Assembly: GCA_900544225.1 (NCBI GenBank) | Contig: UQUD01000003.1 | Location: 1-49,252 of the forward strand | From: an uncultured Collinsella sp. | Lineage (GTDB): Bacteria; Actinomycetota; Coriobacteriia; Coriobacteriales; Coriobacteriaceae | Length of the DNA: 49,252 nt | Direction of reading: 5' to 3' | Part shown: positions 23,767 to 32,098 of the stretch, one piece after another | How the letters are laid out: each line of letters opens with the position of its first letter | Position numbering within the stretch: position 1 is the first letter of the stretch | Made by a program: the position numbers and the translations under genes | Notes under the pieces: generated by a model | What the model saw: the letters and a program-made list of their open reading frames with translations, nothing else | Told to the model about the DNA's origin: nothing | The model's database searches: none

Positions 23767-24471
23767 GTGACTCGAACCATAGACATCCCAACGTTTCAGG
23801 CAGCAGTCGTGCGCAACTGCTCCCCCACACTCGCGGGCATCAAGCCGGCATCGCTCTTTACCTATCCCGGCGTCTACGCCCATCAGGATGGTTCGGGCGC
23901 GACCGCGCCAATCACAGATCGCCGAGTACGCCTGCTCAACGTTATCGCCCAGTGCAATCGCGAGCTTGACCCGCTCGGCATCCACCTGAGTGTTTTGGTC
24001 TGGCGGCCCTGCGGAGCGCTCGTGTACGCATATCGGCCTAATAGCCTCGCCACTTACCTTGCTGACCCGCGCGCCAAAACGGCGCTCGCCAAGGAGGGCT
24101 ACGACACCGACAATCTGCCATTATGCCTTGCGCACCTGGCATCGCGCATCACGCTCGCAAGCAATAACGCCGCGGAATGCGCATGCGGCCAAACCCGATG
24201 CGCATTGGACCATCAAGCCAACTGCAGCAAAGACTGCACCTGCGAGTTTCCGCACGAAATAGGCTACTTCCTTGGATATCCCTACGACGACGTGCACGAA
24301 TTTATCGTCCAGCGCGGCGAGAACTACAAGATCTTTGGGGCCTGGAAGGTCTACACAAATGTCGAGCAGGCGCTTGCGACGTTTGATGCCTACCGTGCCT
24401 GCACCCAATACTTCACCTTTGTCTATCAGCAGGGCTGCAGCCTGGCGCAACTTGCCCAGGCAACCCGATAG
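23767..24471 (+). CDS. DUF3793 family protein
   Basis: This codes for 234 residues from a GTG at 23767 with TAAGGAG in front. The C-terminal third has CEFPHEIGYFLGYPYDDVHEFIVQRGENYKIFGAWKVYTNVEQA, shown here as the family hallmark HEIGYFLGYP (about residues 164-173) followed by GAWKVY. Additional Cys residues in the middle (CACGQTRC, CSKDCTC) could bind metal. The biochemical role is unknown, but DUF3793 genes commonly sit beside flavodoxin in anaerobes, exactly as here (46 nt gap). A heme- or iron-starvation function has been suspected for this pairing; that is inference. Possible DtxR-like control is consistent. Confidence 0.8.
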   Translation: MTRTIDIPTFQAAVVRNCSPTLAGIKPASLFTYPGVYAHQDGSGATAPITDRRVRLLNVIAQCNRELDPLGIHLSVLVWRPCGALVYAYRPNSLATYLADPRAKTALAKEGYDTDNLPLCLAHLASRITLASNNAAECACGQTRCALDHQANCSKDCTCEFPHEIGYFLGYPYDDVHEFIVQRGENYKIFGAWKVYTNVEQALATFDAYRACTQYFTFVYQQGCSLAQLAQATR

Positions 24472-24517
24472 AACGTACAAGCCGCGGCCGTACGCCGCAC
24501 AACCGAAAGGACTCAAC

Positions 24518-24937
24518 ATGAGCAAAATCGCCGTCGTCTATTGGAGCGGCACGGGCAACACCGAGGCCATGGCAAACTTTGTCGCCGAAGGCACCACGTC
24601 CGCGGGCGCCGAGGCGGAAGTCATCCCCTGCGCCGACTTCTCTGCCGACAGGGCCGCCGACTACGATGCCTTTGCCTTCGGCTGCCCCGCCATGGGCTCC
24701 GAGGAGCTTGAATACGATGAGTTCCAGCCGATGTGGGACGAGGTCAAGGAGGCTCTCGGCGACAAGAAGGTCGTTCTCTTTGGCTCTTATTCGTGGGCCG
24801 AGGGCGAATGGATGGACAACTGGAAGGCCGACGCCGACGAGGCCGGCGTCAACGTCGTAGATTCCGTCATCTGCTACGACGCACCCGACGACGAGGGCGA
24901 AGCGGCCTGCAAAGCCCTGGGAGCGGAGCTGGCCTAA
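24518..24937 (+). CDS. Short-chain flavodoxin
   Basis: This 139-residue FMN-binding electron carrier has the phosphate loop WSGTGNTEAMA (about 9-19), then the aromatic-flanked isoalloxazine loops around FGCPAMGSEELE and GSYSWAEGEWM. Flavodoxins replace ferredoxin when iron is scarce. GAAAGGA sits 8 nt from the ATG. It is cotranscribed with DUF3793, and a strong bidirectional terminator follows 73 nt after the stop. Confidence 0.92.
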   Translation: MSKIAVVYWSGTGNTEAMANFVAEGTTSAGAEAEVIPCADFSADRAADYDAFAFGCPAMGSEELEYDEFQPMWDEVKEALGDKKVVLFGSYSWAEGEWMDNWKADADEAGVNVVDSVICYDAPDDEGEAACKALGAELA

Positions 24938-25010
24938 CGAAGCAGTCAGAAAGTCGCAAGGCAACTGACAGCCGAGTACCGTACAACAACAGTCGCTCAT
25001 GCCCAAACAA

Positions 25011-25046
25011 AAACGGGGACCGGATATTCACATCCGATCCCCGTTT
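25011..25046. terminator. Bidirectional terminator between flavodoxin and the ABC ATPase
   Basis: A perfect 15-bp inverted repeat (25011-25025 and 25032-25046, arm AAACGGGGACCGGAT against its complement with one mismatch) has a 6-nt loop and A/T flanks on both sides. It serves two convergent operons. Confidence 0.85.
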
Positions 25047-25072
25047 GTTATATCGATAACCTCGACGCGCCG

Positions 25073-25825
25073 CTACGAGATATTGCCCAAGAACGCCTTG
25101 GTGCGCTCACTCTTGGGGTGGTCGAAGACCTCGCTCGGCGTACCCTCCTCCACGATAACGCCGCCGTCCATAAAGACCACGCGGTCGGCGACATCGCGGG
25201 CAAAGCCCATCTCGTGCGTCACGACGATCATGGTCATGCCGTCGCGTGCCAGGTCGCGCATGACACCCAGAACGTCGCGAACCAGCTCGGGGTCGAGCGC
25301 CGACGTGGCCTCGTCAAAGAGCATCACGTGCGGATTCATCGACAGGGCGCGGGCGATCGCCACGCGCTGTTGCTGACCGCCCGAGAGCTGGCTCGGCATA
25401 AAGTCGATGCGCTCGGCAAGACCGACCTTGGTCAGCTCCTCGACGGCAATCTTCTCGGCCTCTTCCTTGCTGCGCTTGAGCACCTTTTGCTGCGCGAGCA
25501 TGACGTTCTTTTTGACTGACAGGTGCGGGAACAAATTGAACTGCTGGAACACCATACCCAGATGCGTACGTACCTTGTTAAGGTCGACACCCTTGGCGCA
25601 CACATCCACGCCCTCAACGATGATCGAGCCGCTCGTGGGATGCTCCAGACGATTGATGCAGCGAAGCATCGTCGACTTGCCCGAGCCCGAAGGACCCAGG
25701 ACTACGACGACCTCGCCCTTGTGCACATCCAGATCGATATCGCGCAGGACCACGTTATCGCCAAAGGCCTTCTGGAGATTCTTGATGCTGACGACGACCT
25801 CGTTCGAGTTATTGGTTTCGCTCAT
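25073..25825 (-). CDS. glnQ: Polar amino acid ABC transporter, ATP-binding subunit
   Basis: This 250-residue ATPase of the GlnQ/HisP type has Walker A GPSGSGKST, Q-loop VFQQFNLFPHL, signature LSGGQQQR, Walker B VMLFDEATSALD and switch His in VTHEMGF. It powers uptake by the permease encoded 12 nt upstream, with the binding protein earlier in the same leftward operon. The substrate is likely glutamine, glutamate or another polar amino acid. AAGGAGG lies ahead of the ATG. The operon ends at the bidirectional terminator. Confidence 0.93.
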   Translation of the reverse strand: MSETNNSNEVVVSIKNLQKAFGDNVVLRDIDLDVHKGEVVVVLGPSGSGKSTMLRCINRLEHPTSGSIIVEGVDVCAKGVDLNKVRTHLGMVFQQFNLFPHLSVKKNVMLAQQKVLKRSKEEAEKIAVEELTKVGLAERIDFMPSQLSGGQQQRVAIARALSMNPHVMLFDEATSALDPELVRDVLGVMRDLARDGMTMIVVTHEMGFARDVADRVVFMDGGVIVEEGTPSEVFDHPKSERTKAFLGNIS

Positions 25826-25837
25826 AATAGAACCTCC

Positions 25838-27199
25838 TTACAGACCAGCGATATGGTCGGCGGGCGTCGCGACAACCTGTCCGGCGCTCTTGGTGGGACG
25901 TTTCTTTTTGGTTTCGGCCGTGCCCAAAAGCCTCGCCTCAAGACCGCTCACCAAGCGTGCAAGCGGCAGGGTGATGACCAGATAGAACAGGGCGGCAACC
26001 ACATACGGCGTGATGGAGCCCGTCGTGGCCACGATGGTGCGGGCGTTCATGACGATCTCGACCACGCCCACGGCCGCGAGCAGCGACGTATCCTTGTAAA
26101 GCAGGATAAACTCGCTGGTCAGCGTAGGCAGGACATTGCGGAACGTCTGCGGAATCATGACATAGAGCAGCGTCTGGAAGGCATTCATGCCCAGCGAGCG
26201 CGCGGCCTCGTTTTGGCCCTTGGGGATCGACTGAATACCGGCGCGGAAGATCTCGCACAGGTAGGCGGACGAGTTCATGGCCATGACGATGACGCCCAAC
26301 ACATAGTCGTCCACCTTGACGCCGGCAAGCGGCAGGCCAAAGAACGCGATGTAGATCTGCAGGAACGCCGGCGTACCACGGATGATATTCACATAAATGC
26401 CGGCAAGGCAACGCAGGATGCGCGACTTGGAGATGCGCATGAGCGACAAGGCAAAGCCAAAGGGAATTGCCAGCGGAAACGCCACGAGCACGATCGAGAG
26501 CGACATGAGGAAGCCTTTGAAGACGATCGGCAGGCTCTGGACCAAAATGACCGGGTTCAGGAACAGGCGAAGGAACATGTTGGAATTCCATGCCTCGACC
26601 CACGGCTGCTCCTTAAGGTCGGCCAGGAAGTTATCGAATGCCGTCACGCCCTTGATCTCCACCGACGGAATCTTGGAGATCTTCTTGGTCGAGCCATCGG
26701 CCAAAGTGCAGGTGCCGCTAAAGGCCTCATCGCCGCCCTCGACGGGGAAGGTCACGCCGTAAACCTCGACACGGAAAAAGCCGCCGGCAGGCGCCGTCTC
26801 GCCAAAGTCGATCTTGAGCGTCTGGCCGTCAGCCTTGCACGTGGGCTTCATGGGCGTACGATCCATGAGGTCCTCGCCCGAGAGCATCGTCAATCGCGTG
26901 TCATCGGTACCAAACGTCGTGCCGTCGACAAACGTCAGCGAAAGACCGCTCAGCTCCTCGTCGGCATCGGCCTGGACCTCCCAGGTAATGCGCGTCTCGG
27001 TACCGCCGACCACAGCGCTGCCCGAACCAGTGTTGGGTCGGGCGGTAATCTTTGCGGTCTCAAGCGCCTGGGCGGTCGTGGGCGCATATGCCCCTGCGCA
27101 CACCAGCGCGAGCGCCACGGCCATGGCGCAGGCTAGCTTTTGGAGCAAGGCGGGCAGTGGAAAACGCTGCTCCGCGGCCCCTTTGTTCAGTCGAGACAA
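25838..27199 (-). CDS. Polar amino acid ABC permease with a fused exported N-terminal domain
   Basis: This codes for 453 residues from a TTG at 27199, because GGAG lies 5 nt upstream; an ATG at 27304 would include the hairpin at 27268-27295. Residues 1-45 form a signal peptide (ALVCAGAYAPTTAQA-LE), then comes a beta-rich domain to about residue 190 with Gly/Thr/Asp strands and VGGTETRITWEV, then a HisM/GlnP-type permease with five or so helices and the coupling loop EAARSLGMNAFQTL. Usually such permeases begin directly with a helix, or carry a full binding-protein domain. Here a separate lipoprotein binds substrate, so the extra domain is something else: perhaps a docking or wall-binding module. 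Confidence 0.85.
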   Translation of the reverse strand: MSRLNKGAAEQRFPLPALLQKLACAMAVALALVCAGAYAPTTAQALETAKITARPNTGSGSAVVGGTETRITWEVQADADEELSGLSLTFVDGTTFGTDDTRLTMLSGEDLMDRTPMKPTCKADGQTLKIDFGETAPAGGFFRVEVYGVTFPVEGGDEAFSGTCTLADGSTKKISKIPSVEIKGVTAFDNFLADLKEQPWVEAWNSNMFLRLFLNPVILVQSLPIVFKGFLMSLSIVLVAFPLAIPFGFALSLMRISKSRILRCLAGIYVNIIRGTPAFLQIYIAFFGLPLAGVKVDDYVLGVIVMAMNSSAYLCEIFRAGIQSIPKGQNEAARSLGMNAFQTLLYVMIPQTFRNVLPTLTSEFILLYKDTSLLAAVGVVEIVMNARTIVATTGSITPYVVAALFYLVITLPLARLVSGLEARLLGTAETKKKRPTKSAGQVVATPADHIAGL

Positions 27200-27261
27200 G
27201 GTGGCTCCTATCGTAGAAGTTGCCGGCAAAACGAGACGGAAATACTCTCCGTCAAGAGAAG

Positions 27262-27295
27262 CGCAAAGGCCCTCTCCGCCAAAACGGAAAGGGCC
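27262..27295 (-). terminator. Attenuator-like hairpin inside the transporter operon
   Basis: On the leftward strand an 11-bp stem with one mismatch (27285-27295 with 27268-27278) is followed by TTTGCG. Lying between the binding-protein and permease genes, it would let the binding protein be made in excess. Confidence 0.7.
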
Positions 27296-27317
27296 CGCGA
27301 GCAATCAAGTAGCTATT

Positions 27318-28178
27318 TTACTTGATGTTGTACTTAGCCATGAGGGCGTCAATGGTACCGTCGTCGGTCAGGTCCTTGATGGCCTGGTTGATGTCTTCCT
27401 TGAGCTTGGTGTTACCCTGGTTGATGGCGATGGCGTACTCCTCGCCGGTGCTGATCTGCTTAATGGTCTGGCAGGTGTTGAACTGCTCGGCGGTCAGCTG
27501 GCTGGCAACGGAGCGGTTGGTGACTACGGCGTCGCCCTTATCGGACTGCAGGGCGCTGAAGCACTCGGTAGCGTCCTTGTAGGGGACGATCTTGGCCTTG
27601 GGGAAGTTCTCCTGGGCAAAAGACTCGGCGGTCGAGCCAGACTGAACGATGATGGTAGCGTCGGCGTTGTTGAGCTTCTCGCTGTAGTTGTCGGCCGTGA
27701 TGTCGGTGTTATCGACCTTGGTCACGATAGCCTGATCGTCCATGTAGTAGGAATCGGAGAAAGTGACTTCCTTCTCACGCTCGGGCGTGTCGGTGATAGC
27801 CGCGATGGAGACGTCGTACTTGGCGCCCGAAGCGACACCCGGAACCAGCGTGTCAAAGTCATTGTTGACGTACTCGACATCCAGGCCCAGCTTGTCACCG
27901 ATAGCCTTGATGAGCTCAAGGTCAAAGCCCTGGTAGTCGCCGTTGTCATCCTTGTACTCAAACGGCGCGTACTCGGCAGAGGTGCCGACGGTCAGCGTGC
28001 CGTCCTTGACGAGCGCGTACTCCTTGGAGCCGTCGACCTTCTCGACCTTAGCGTCGTCAGAGCTGCTGGAACCGGCATCAGAACCAGAGGTGGCGTTGGA
28101 CGAACCGCAGCCCGTCAGAGCAAGGGCGAGCGCCATAGCACCCGTGGCGGCAAATGCGCCAAGCTTCTTCAGCTTCAT
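27318..28178 (-). CDS. Amino acid ABC transporter substrate-binding lipoprotein
   Basis: This codes for 286 residues from the ATG at 28178 with AGGAGA upstream. The signal peptide ends in lipobox ALTGC (Cys about residue 23), followed by a Ser/Asp-rich linker and a class F/type II solute-binding fold: TLTVGTSAEYAPFEYKDDNGDYQGFDLELIKAI, shown by its hallmark AEYAPFEY and GFDLELI, then DVSIAAITDTPEREK with the conserved Arg that grips the amino acid carboxylate. It delivers the substrate to the permease encoded next. A good promoter precedes the gene. Confidence 0.93.
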   Translation of the reverse strand: MKLKKLGAFAATGAMALALALTGCGSSNATSGSDAGSSSSDDAKVEKVDGSKEYALVKDGTLTVGTSAEYAPFEYKDDNGDYQGFDLELIKAIGDKLGLDVEYVNNDFDTLVPGVASGAKYDVSIAAITDTPEREKEVTFSDSYYMDDQAIVTKVDNTDITADNYSEKLNNADATIIVQSGSTAESFAQENFPKAKIVPYKDATECFSALQSDKGDAVVTNRSVASQLTAEQFNTCQTIKQISTGEEYAIAINQGNTKLKEDINQAIKDLTDDGTIDALMAKYNIK

Positions 28179-28235
28179 AATCAGTCTCCTTCCGGTGACC
28201 TCGTTTGATTCAGAGGTCTGCAAAAACTGTTGGCT

Positions 28236-28264
28236 ATTATGCACCCGGAATTACGAATCTGCAA
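28236..28264 (-). promoter_or_regulatory. Promoter of the amino acid transporter operon
   Basis: Leftward TTGCAG (plus strand 28259-28264) and CATAAT (28236-28241) are 17 nt apart, about 58 nt upstream of the start codon. Confidence 0.7.
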
Positions 28265-28325
28265 TGAGAAAACTGATTGAAACAAACCCATAACGTGAAT
28301 GGAATACTCTACTTTGTGACAGTCA

Positions 28326-29192
28326 TTACTGCTGCAATGACCTTAATAGTCTAATTTCAGCTGCATAACCTGCAAGTTCGTTCGGAGTCTCCAAAATAAA
28401 TGGCAGCGAACGCAAGTGGCCATTCGATACAATATTCTGCATAACCTGCATACCTCCACCAAATTCCTCACTGCCAAGGTATCCCTTGCCGATGCACTCG
28501 TGACGATCTTTATGGGCGCCACAAGAGTTCTTCGAATCGTTGATGTGTACGGCATGCAAGCGATCGATACCCACCACGCGGTCGAACTCGTCGAGTACGC
28601 CGTCCAGATCATGGATGATGTCGTAGCCGGCATCGCTCACATGGCAGGTGTCTAGGCAAACGCCCAGCTTGGCCGACAGCTCGGGGCGTTTGCCGGCAAC
28701 ACCCTCAATGATGAGCGCCAGTTCCTCAAAGCTGCGGCCCACCTCGGTGCCCTTGCCCGACATGGTCTCGAGCAGCACCGTCGTCTGCTGGCCCTCAAAC
28801 ATCACCTGACACAGGGCGTCGACAATCATCTGAATGCCGGCGTCGGAGCCCTGCCCCACATGCGCACCGGGATGGAAGTTGTAATAGTTGCCGGGCAGTG
28901 CTTCCAGACGCTGCAAGTCCTCGGCCATTGCCTCCAAGGCGAACTCGCGCGCCCGCTCTTTGGCAGAACAGGGGTTGTAGGTATACGGGGCATGCGCCAC
29001 CAGCGGTCCAAAGTCGTTTTGCGACATAAGCTCGCGCAGAGCCGCCACGTCATCCATGTCAAGTTCTTTTGCCTTGCCACCGCGCGGGTTGCGCGTAAAG
29101 AACGCAAAGGTATTGGCGCCAATGGACAACGCCGTCTCCCCCATTGCCCGATAGCCCTTCGTCGTCGAAAGATGACACCCGATCGTCAGCAT
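28326..29192 (-). CDS. nfo: Endonuclease IV (apurinic/apyrimidinic endonuclease)
   Basis: This codes for 288 residues from the ATG at 29192 (MLTIGCHLST) with GGGAG 8 nt upstream; longer frames start within the repeat element. The TIM-barrel enzyme cuts 5' of abasic sites and uses three metals. Ligand motifs are complete: VAHAPYTYN, NFHPGAH, LLETMSGKG, CLDTCHVSDAGYD, HINDSKNSCGAHKDRH and ILETP. Length and order match Nfo. It is flanked on its upstream side by hairpin element A. Confidence 0.95.
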   Translation of the reverse strand: MLTIGCHLSTTKGYRAMGETALSIGANTFAFFTRNPRGGKAKELDMDDVAALRELMSQNDFGPLVAHAPYTYNPCSAKERAREFALEAMAEDLQRLEALPGNYYNFHPGAHVGQGSDAGIQMIVDALCQVMFEGQQTTVLLETMSGKGTEVGRSFEELALIIEGVAGKRPELSAKLGVCLDTCHVSDAGYDIIHDLDGVLDEFDRVVGIDRLHAVHINDSKNSCGAHKDRHECIGKGYLGSEEFGGGMQVMQNIVSNGHLRSLPFILETPNELAGYAAEIRLLRSLQQ

Positions 29193-29210
29193 CTCCAACT
29201 CCCTCTTCAT

Positions 29211-29296
29211 CAGTTGCGGAAAAATACGGTCTATTGGTGCCATATTTTGGCGCAAACAGACCGTATTCCACCGCAAGTTATAAAAGGGGCATCAGG
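29211..29296 (-). repeat. Structured intergenic repeat, copy A
   Basis: A long hairpin: TTGCGG (29214-29219) with CCGCAA (29271-29276), and AATACGGTCT (29223-29232) with AGACCGTATT (29258-29267). The 25-nt loop holds a smaller GCCA/TGGC hairpin. The last 20 nt (29277-29296) are identical to those of copy B at 30421-30440. Confidence 0.75.
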
Positions 29297-29322
29297 GGCA
29301 CGGTCCGCCGAGCCCCCACGCC

Positions 29323-30342
29323 CTAAAGTTTCAAGCGAATCGCATCGATGATGTGCGCACAGCGCTGTGTGGCGGCTAGGGACATGATGGGGCTTTCGAG
29401 TTTCCCCGCCTGAATGAGCCGCGCCGCATGCGACACCTCACCGTAAAAATCATCGACCTCAAATGGTGCATCGATTTCGAGTATCCGACCGTCGGAATAC
29501 TTCACATGAGCGAGCTCGGGGCGATGGAGACGCTCGATTTCCAACGAGCCCCGCTCACAGGCAATCGTTAAGCGGCTTTCATATGTTGCTTCGCCGTCGC
29601 ACACCATATGAATGGGTATACCGTCGACGCTCATATGGATCTCGTCGGCCCAATCGACGCGGCCGCCCGATACGTCACGCCAGCGAACTTCACGAGACGA
29701 AACTTCGCAAGCGCCCGCGAGCAAATCCTCAAACCAACCGACTGCATAGCAGCCCATGTCATATAGACAGCCGCCCTGCAACGGATCAAGCAGATAGCCC
29801 GAAGGAGACTCGCCGTAATCGAGCTTTTGCACGCTTTCAATCGAGACAATACGGCCAAGCTCACCCGACGCAAGCAAGTCCTTCACGCGAGTGCGCATCG
29901 GGCAAAACCGATTCTTCATCGCCTCCATAAACAGCACGCCGCGCTCGCGAGAGGTGGAGGCAATCGAGAGAGCCTCTTCCTCACTCAAAACGGCCGGCTT
30001 TTCGCACAGCACGGCCTTTCCGGCGCGCAGCGCGCGACAGGCCCAACGCGTATGCATGCCATGCGGAAGAGCCAAGTAGATTGCGTCGACATCGGGGTCG
30101 GCAATCAGCGCATCATAAGCCGCATCGCCGCTATCGTCAGCCGTGGCATAACTGTGCGCGGCATCAATCGAAAACGCACTGCAAAACTCCTCAACATGCG
30201 AAGGAGTGCGACCGGCGGCAGCCACAAGCCGTGCCCCGTCCACCTCCTTGAGCGACGCTGCAAATCGATGCGAAATGTTCCCAGCGCCCAAAACGCCCCA
30301 ACGAACCTCACGTAAATCATCACATGAATCCCGATGGCCCAC
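29323..30342 (-). CDS. Gfo/Idh/MocA-family oxidoreductase
   Basis: This codes for 339 residues from a GTG at 30342 with AAGGGGG before it; an in-frame ATG at 30420 lies within the repeat element and is rejected. The N-terminal Rossmann fold has WGVLGAGNISHRFAASL, the middle has VLCEKPAVLSEEEA (catalytic Lys in EKP), and the C-terminal half carries the family dimer sheet with GGCLYDMGCYAVGWF. These NAD(P)-dependent dehydrogenases act on sugars, inositols or related polyols. Substrate unknown. It lies between the two hairpin elements, apparently as its own transcription unit. A second family member is at 37755. Confidence 0.88.
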   Translation of the reverse strand: MGHRDSCDDLREVRWGVLGAGNISHRFAASLKEVDGARLVAAAGRTPSHVEEFCSAFSIDAAHSYATADDSGDAAYDALIADPDVDAIYLALPHGMHTRWACRALRAGKAVLCEKPAVLSEEEALSIASTSRERGVLFMEAMKNRFCPMRTRVKDLLASGELGRIVSIESVQKLDYGESPSGYLLDPLQGGCLYDMGCYAVGWFEDLLAGACEVSSREVRWRDVSGGRVDWADEIHMSVDGIPIHMVCDGEATYESRLTIACERGSLEIERLHRPELAHVKYSDGRILEIDAPFEVDDFYGEVSHAARLIQAGKLESPIMSLAATQRCAHIIDAIRLKL

Positions 30343-30354
30343 GACAGCCCCCTT

Positions 30355-30440
30355 CAGTTGCGGTGGAATAGTTCCTGCTTGGCCCCTATTCTGCCGCAAA
30401 CAAGAACTATTCCACCGCAAGTTATAAAAGGGGCATCAGG
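30355..30440 (-). repeat. Structured intergenic repeat, copy B
   Basis: The hairpin stem is perfect over 17 bp (30358-30374 with 30404-30420), interrupted only further in. Compared with copy A, the outer TTGCGG/CCGCAA and the 20-nt tail are conserved, while the inner stem differs on both sides so that pairing is kept. Its tail supplies the TGA stop (30436-30438) of the aldo-keto reductase gene. Confidence 0.75.
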
Positions 30441-31623
30441 AGCGCGTTTTGCAAAAGGCTTTAAGCGCGGCCGTTACGGGGCCAGGCTGGAAACGTCGGC
30501 GCACATCATCGAGACGCTCGGGAATATCGATGTGCTGTGGGCAGTGACGTGCGCATTTACCGCACTTGACGCAATTGCTCACCAGCTTGGGCTCGTTCGT
30601 CCGCACCGCGCTCGCCGTAAAGTATTGAGACAGCCCCGTAAACCAACTATGCGCGTAGCTCGCGTTGTAGGCACCAAAGCAGCCGGGAATATTGATGCCC
30701 TTGGGGCACGGCATGCAGTAGCCGCACCCCGTACAGGGCACGCGATTCGATTTCTCAAACTCTCCCAGCACACGTGCGATGGTATCGAGCTGCTCTGTCG
30801 TCATCGAATCCGGCAGTGCGCGATCCGCCAATGCCGCGTTCTCGTCCACCTGCGCGGTATCGGTCATGCCCGAAAGCAGCATCGTGACTTGAGGATGGTT
30901 CCATACCCACGAAAGACCCCAAGCAGCCGGCGTCTTCAGGTACGGATCGCGTACGCCATCGAGCACGGCGCGGGCCCGCGGAGGCAGCTTGCCCGCCAGG
31001 CGTCCACCCAAAAGCGGTTCCATCACAAACACCGCGAGCCCGCGCTCGGCCGCTGCCATGAGTCCCGCCGTTCCCGCTTGATAGCGCTCTCCAGCGTAGT
31101 TGTACTGGATCTGGCAAAAGTCCCAGTCATACGCGTCAAGCATCGTGAGGAAATCCGCCGCGCCGCCGTGATACGAAAAACCAATCTGGCGAATACGCCC
31201 CGCAGCCTTTTGACGCGCGATCCAGTCCTCGATGCCCAACGCCACCACACGTTCCCACTGGGCGGGCGAGGTGATGTTGTGCATGAGGTAGTAGTCGATA
31301 TGGTCAGTCCGCAAACGGCGCAGCTGCTCGTCGAAGAACCGATCGAAATCCTCCGCGCATTTGCACGAAGCATGTGGCAGCTTGGTCGCGAGCAAAACCT
31401 GGTCGCGTAGGCCTAGGCGCTCAAGCGAAGCGCCCACGCAAGCCTCGTTGCCGGGATAGAGATAGGCCGTATCCAGATAATTAATCCCCTGCTCCACCGC
31501 ACGAGAAATAATCGCATCGGCTGTCTTCGCATCCGGATGTCCCGGCGCACCGGGAAACCTCATGCAGCCCAGACCCAGAGCAGATATTCGGTTACCGCTT
31601 TTGGGGTCAACGCGGTATTGCAC
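30436..31623 (-). CDS. Aldo-keto reductase with two C-terminal 4Fe-4S clusters
   Basis: This codes for 395 residues from a GTG at 31623 (VQYRVDPKSG) after AAGGGAGGG; a longer frame reaching 31740 lacks a better site. The AKR barrel has LGLGCMRFP, YLDTAYLYPGNE (catalytic Tyr) and LATKLPH (Lys). The C-terminal part has CTGCGYCMPCPKGINIP and CVKCGKCARHCPQHIDIP, eight Cys in ferredoxin-like order. Such fused AKRs occur mainly in anaerobes and probably couple carbonyl reduction to ferredoxin or flavodoxin. The end of the gene runs into hairpin copy B, which provides its stop codon. Confidence 0.9.
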   Translation of the reverse strand: MQYRVDPKSGNRISALGLGCMRFPGAPGHPDAKTADAIISRAVEQGINYLDTAYLYPGNEACVGASLERLGLRDQVLLATKLPHASCKCAEDFDRFFDEQLRRLRTDHIDYYLMHNITSPAQWERVVALGIEDWIARQKAAGRIRQIGFSYHGGAADFLTMLDAYDWDFCQIQYNYAGERYQAGTAGLMAAAERGLAVFVMEPLLGGRLAGKLPPRARAVLDGVRDPYLKTPAAWGLSWVWNHPQVTMLLSGMTDTAQVDENAALADRALPDSMTTEQLDTIARVLGEFEKSNRVPCTGCGYCMPCPKGINIPGCFGAYNASYAHSWFTGLSQYFTASAVRTNEPKLVSNCVKCGKCARHCPQHIDIPERLDDVRRRFQPGPVTAALKAFCKTRS

Positions 31624-31786
31624 GGACCCTCCCTTCGCCATCAGCGCCCCGACAAGGCGAAACCCAACGGTCACGCCATCGAAACACATTGGAATCGCAA
31701 TCGAGAACGTATCGTAACGCAGCAGAAATCGAGCTGTCACGGCACCGCTTTAACATCAGCAAAAAGTCCGATGAAAGGAGGAGAGC

Positions 31787-31981
31787 GTGACCACGCGTGA
31801 GGACACCTACCCCCTACCCCGGCGAGCAGTACATCCTCTCGGTCGACCGCTATCAGATCGAGGTCATGGACCATCTGGACGAGCTTCCCGCCACAGGCGC
31901 TGTCATCTTCTGCACCTTCCCCAAGGTGCGCGATGGCGTCGGATACCCTGCGCGCGTTTTTGCGGTCTGTCTCGCGGCATA
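31787..31981 (+). pseudogene. Fragment of a cyclase-family (kynurenine-formamidase-like) protein, frameshifted
   Basis: AAAGGAGGAG stands 3 nt before a GTG at 31787 (VTTREDTY), an excellent ribosome site. After eight codons the frame is lost in a run of five C (31810-31814); dropping one C joins it to YPGEQYILSVDRYQIEVM and DELPATGAVIFCTFPKVRDG, which match the C-terminal end of cyclase-family metal-dependent hydrolases. Even so the product would be about 64 residues against 200 or more for the family, so the catalytic part is missing. I read it as a decayed remnant. A small functional peptide cannot be excluded. Confidence 0.55.
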
Positions 31982-32054
31982 AGTTCCCATGAGTTTGTTC
32001 TTCTAAATTCCGCCTCCGGTGCACGCCACATGCTCCAGCGGCATACAATCCACC

Positions 32055-32081
32055 AGGCGCCCCTCATGCGGGCGCCTTTTA
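32055..32081 (+). terminator. Hairpin with T run just ahead of the panE-like gene
   Basis: The perfect 8-bp repeat AGGCGCCC (32055-32062 with 32070-32077) is followed by TTTT. It ends the broken upstream gene but lies only 22 nt before the next ATG, so it may also act as an attenuator. Confidence 0.7.
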
Positions 32082-32098
32082 GTGGGGAGATGATTCAC

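Noticed and set aside
25523..27136. Long frame opposite the ABC permease and ATPase
   Set aside because: Shadow of two well-identified genes; Arg/His-rich composition.
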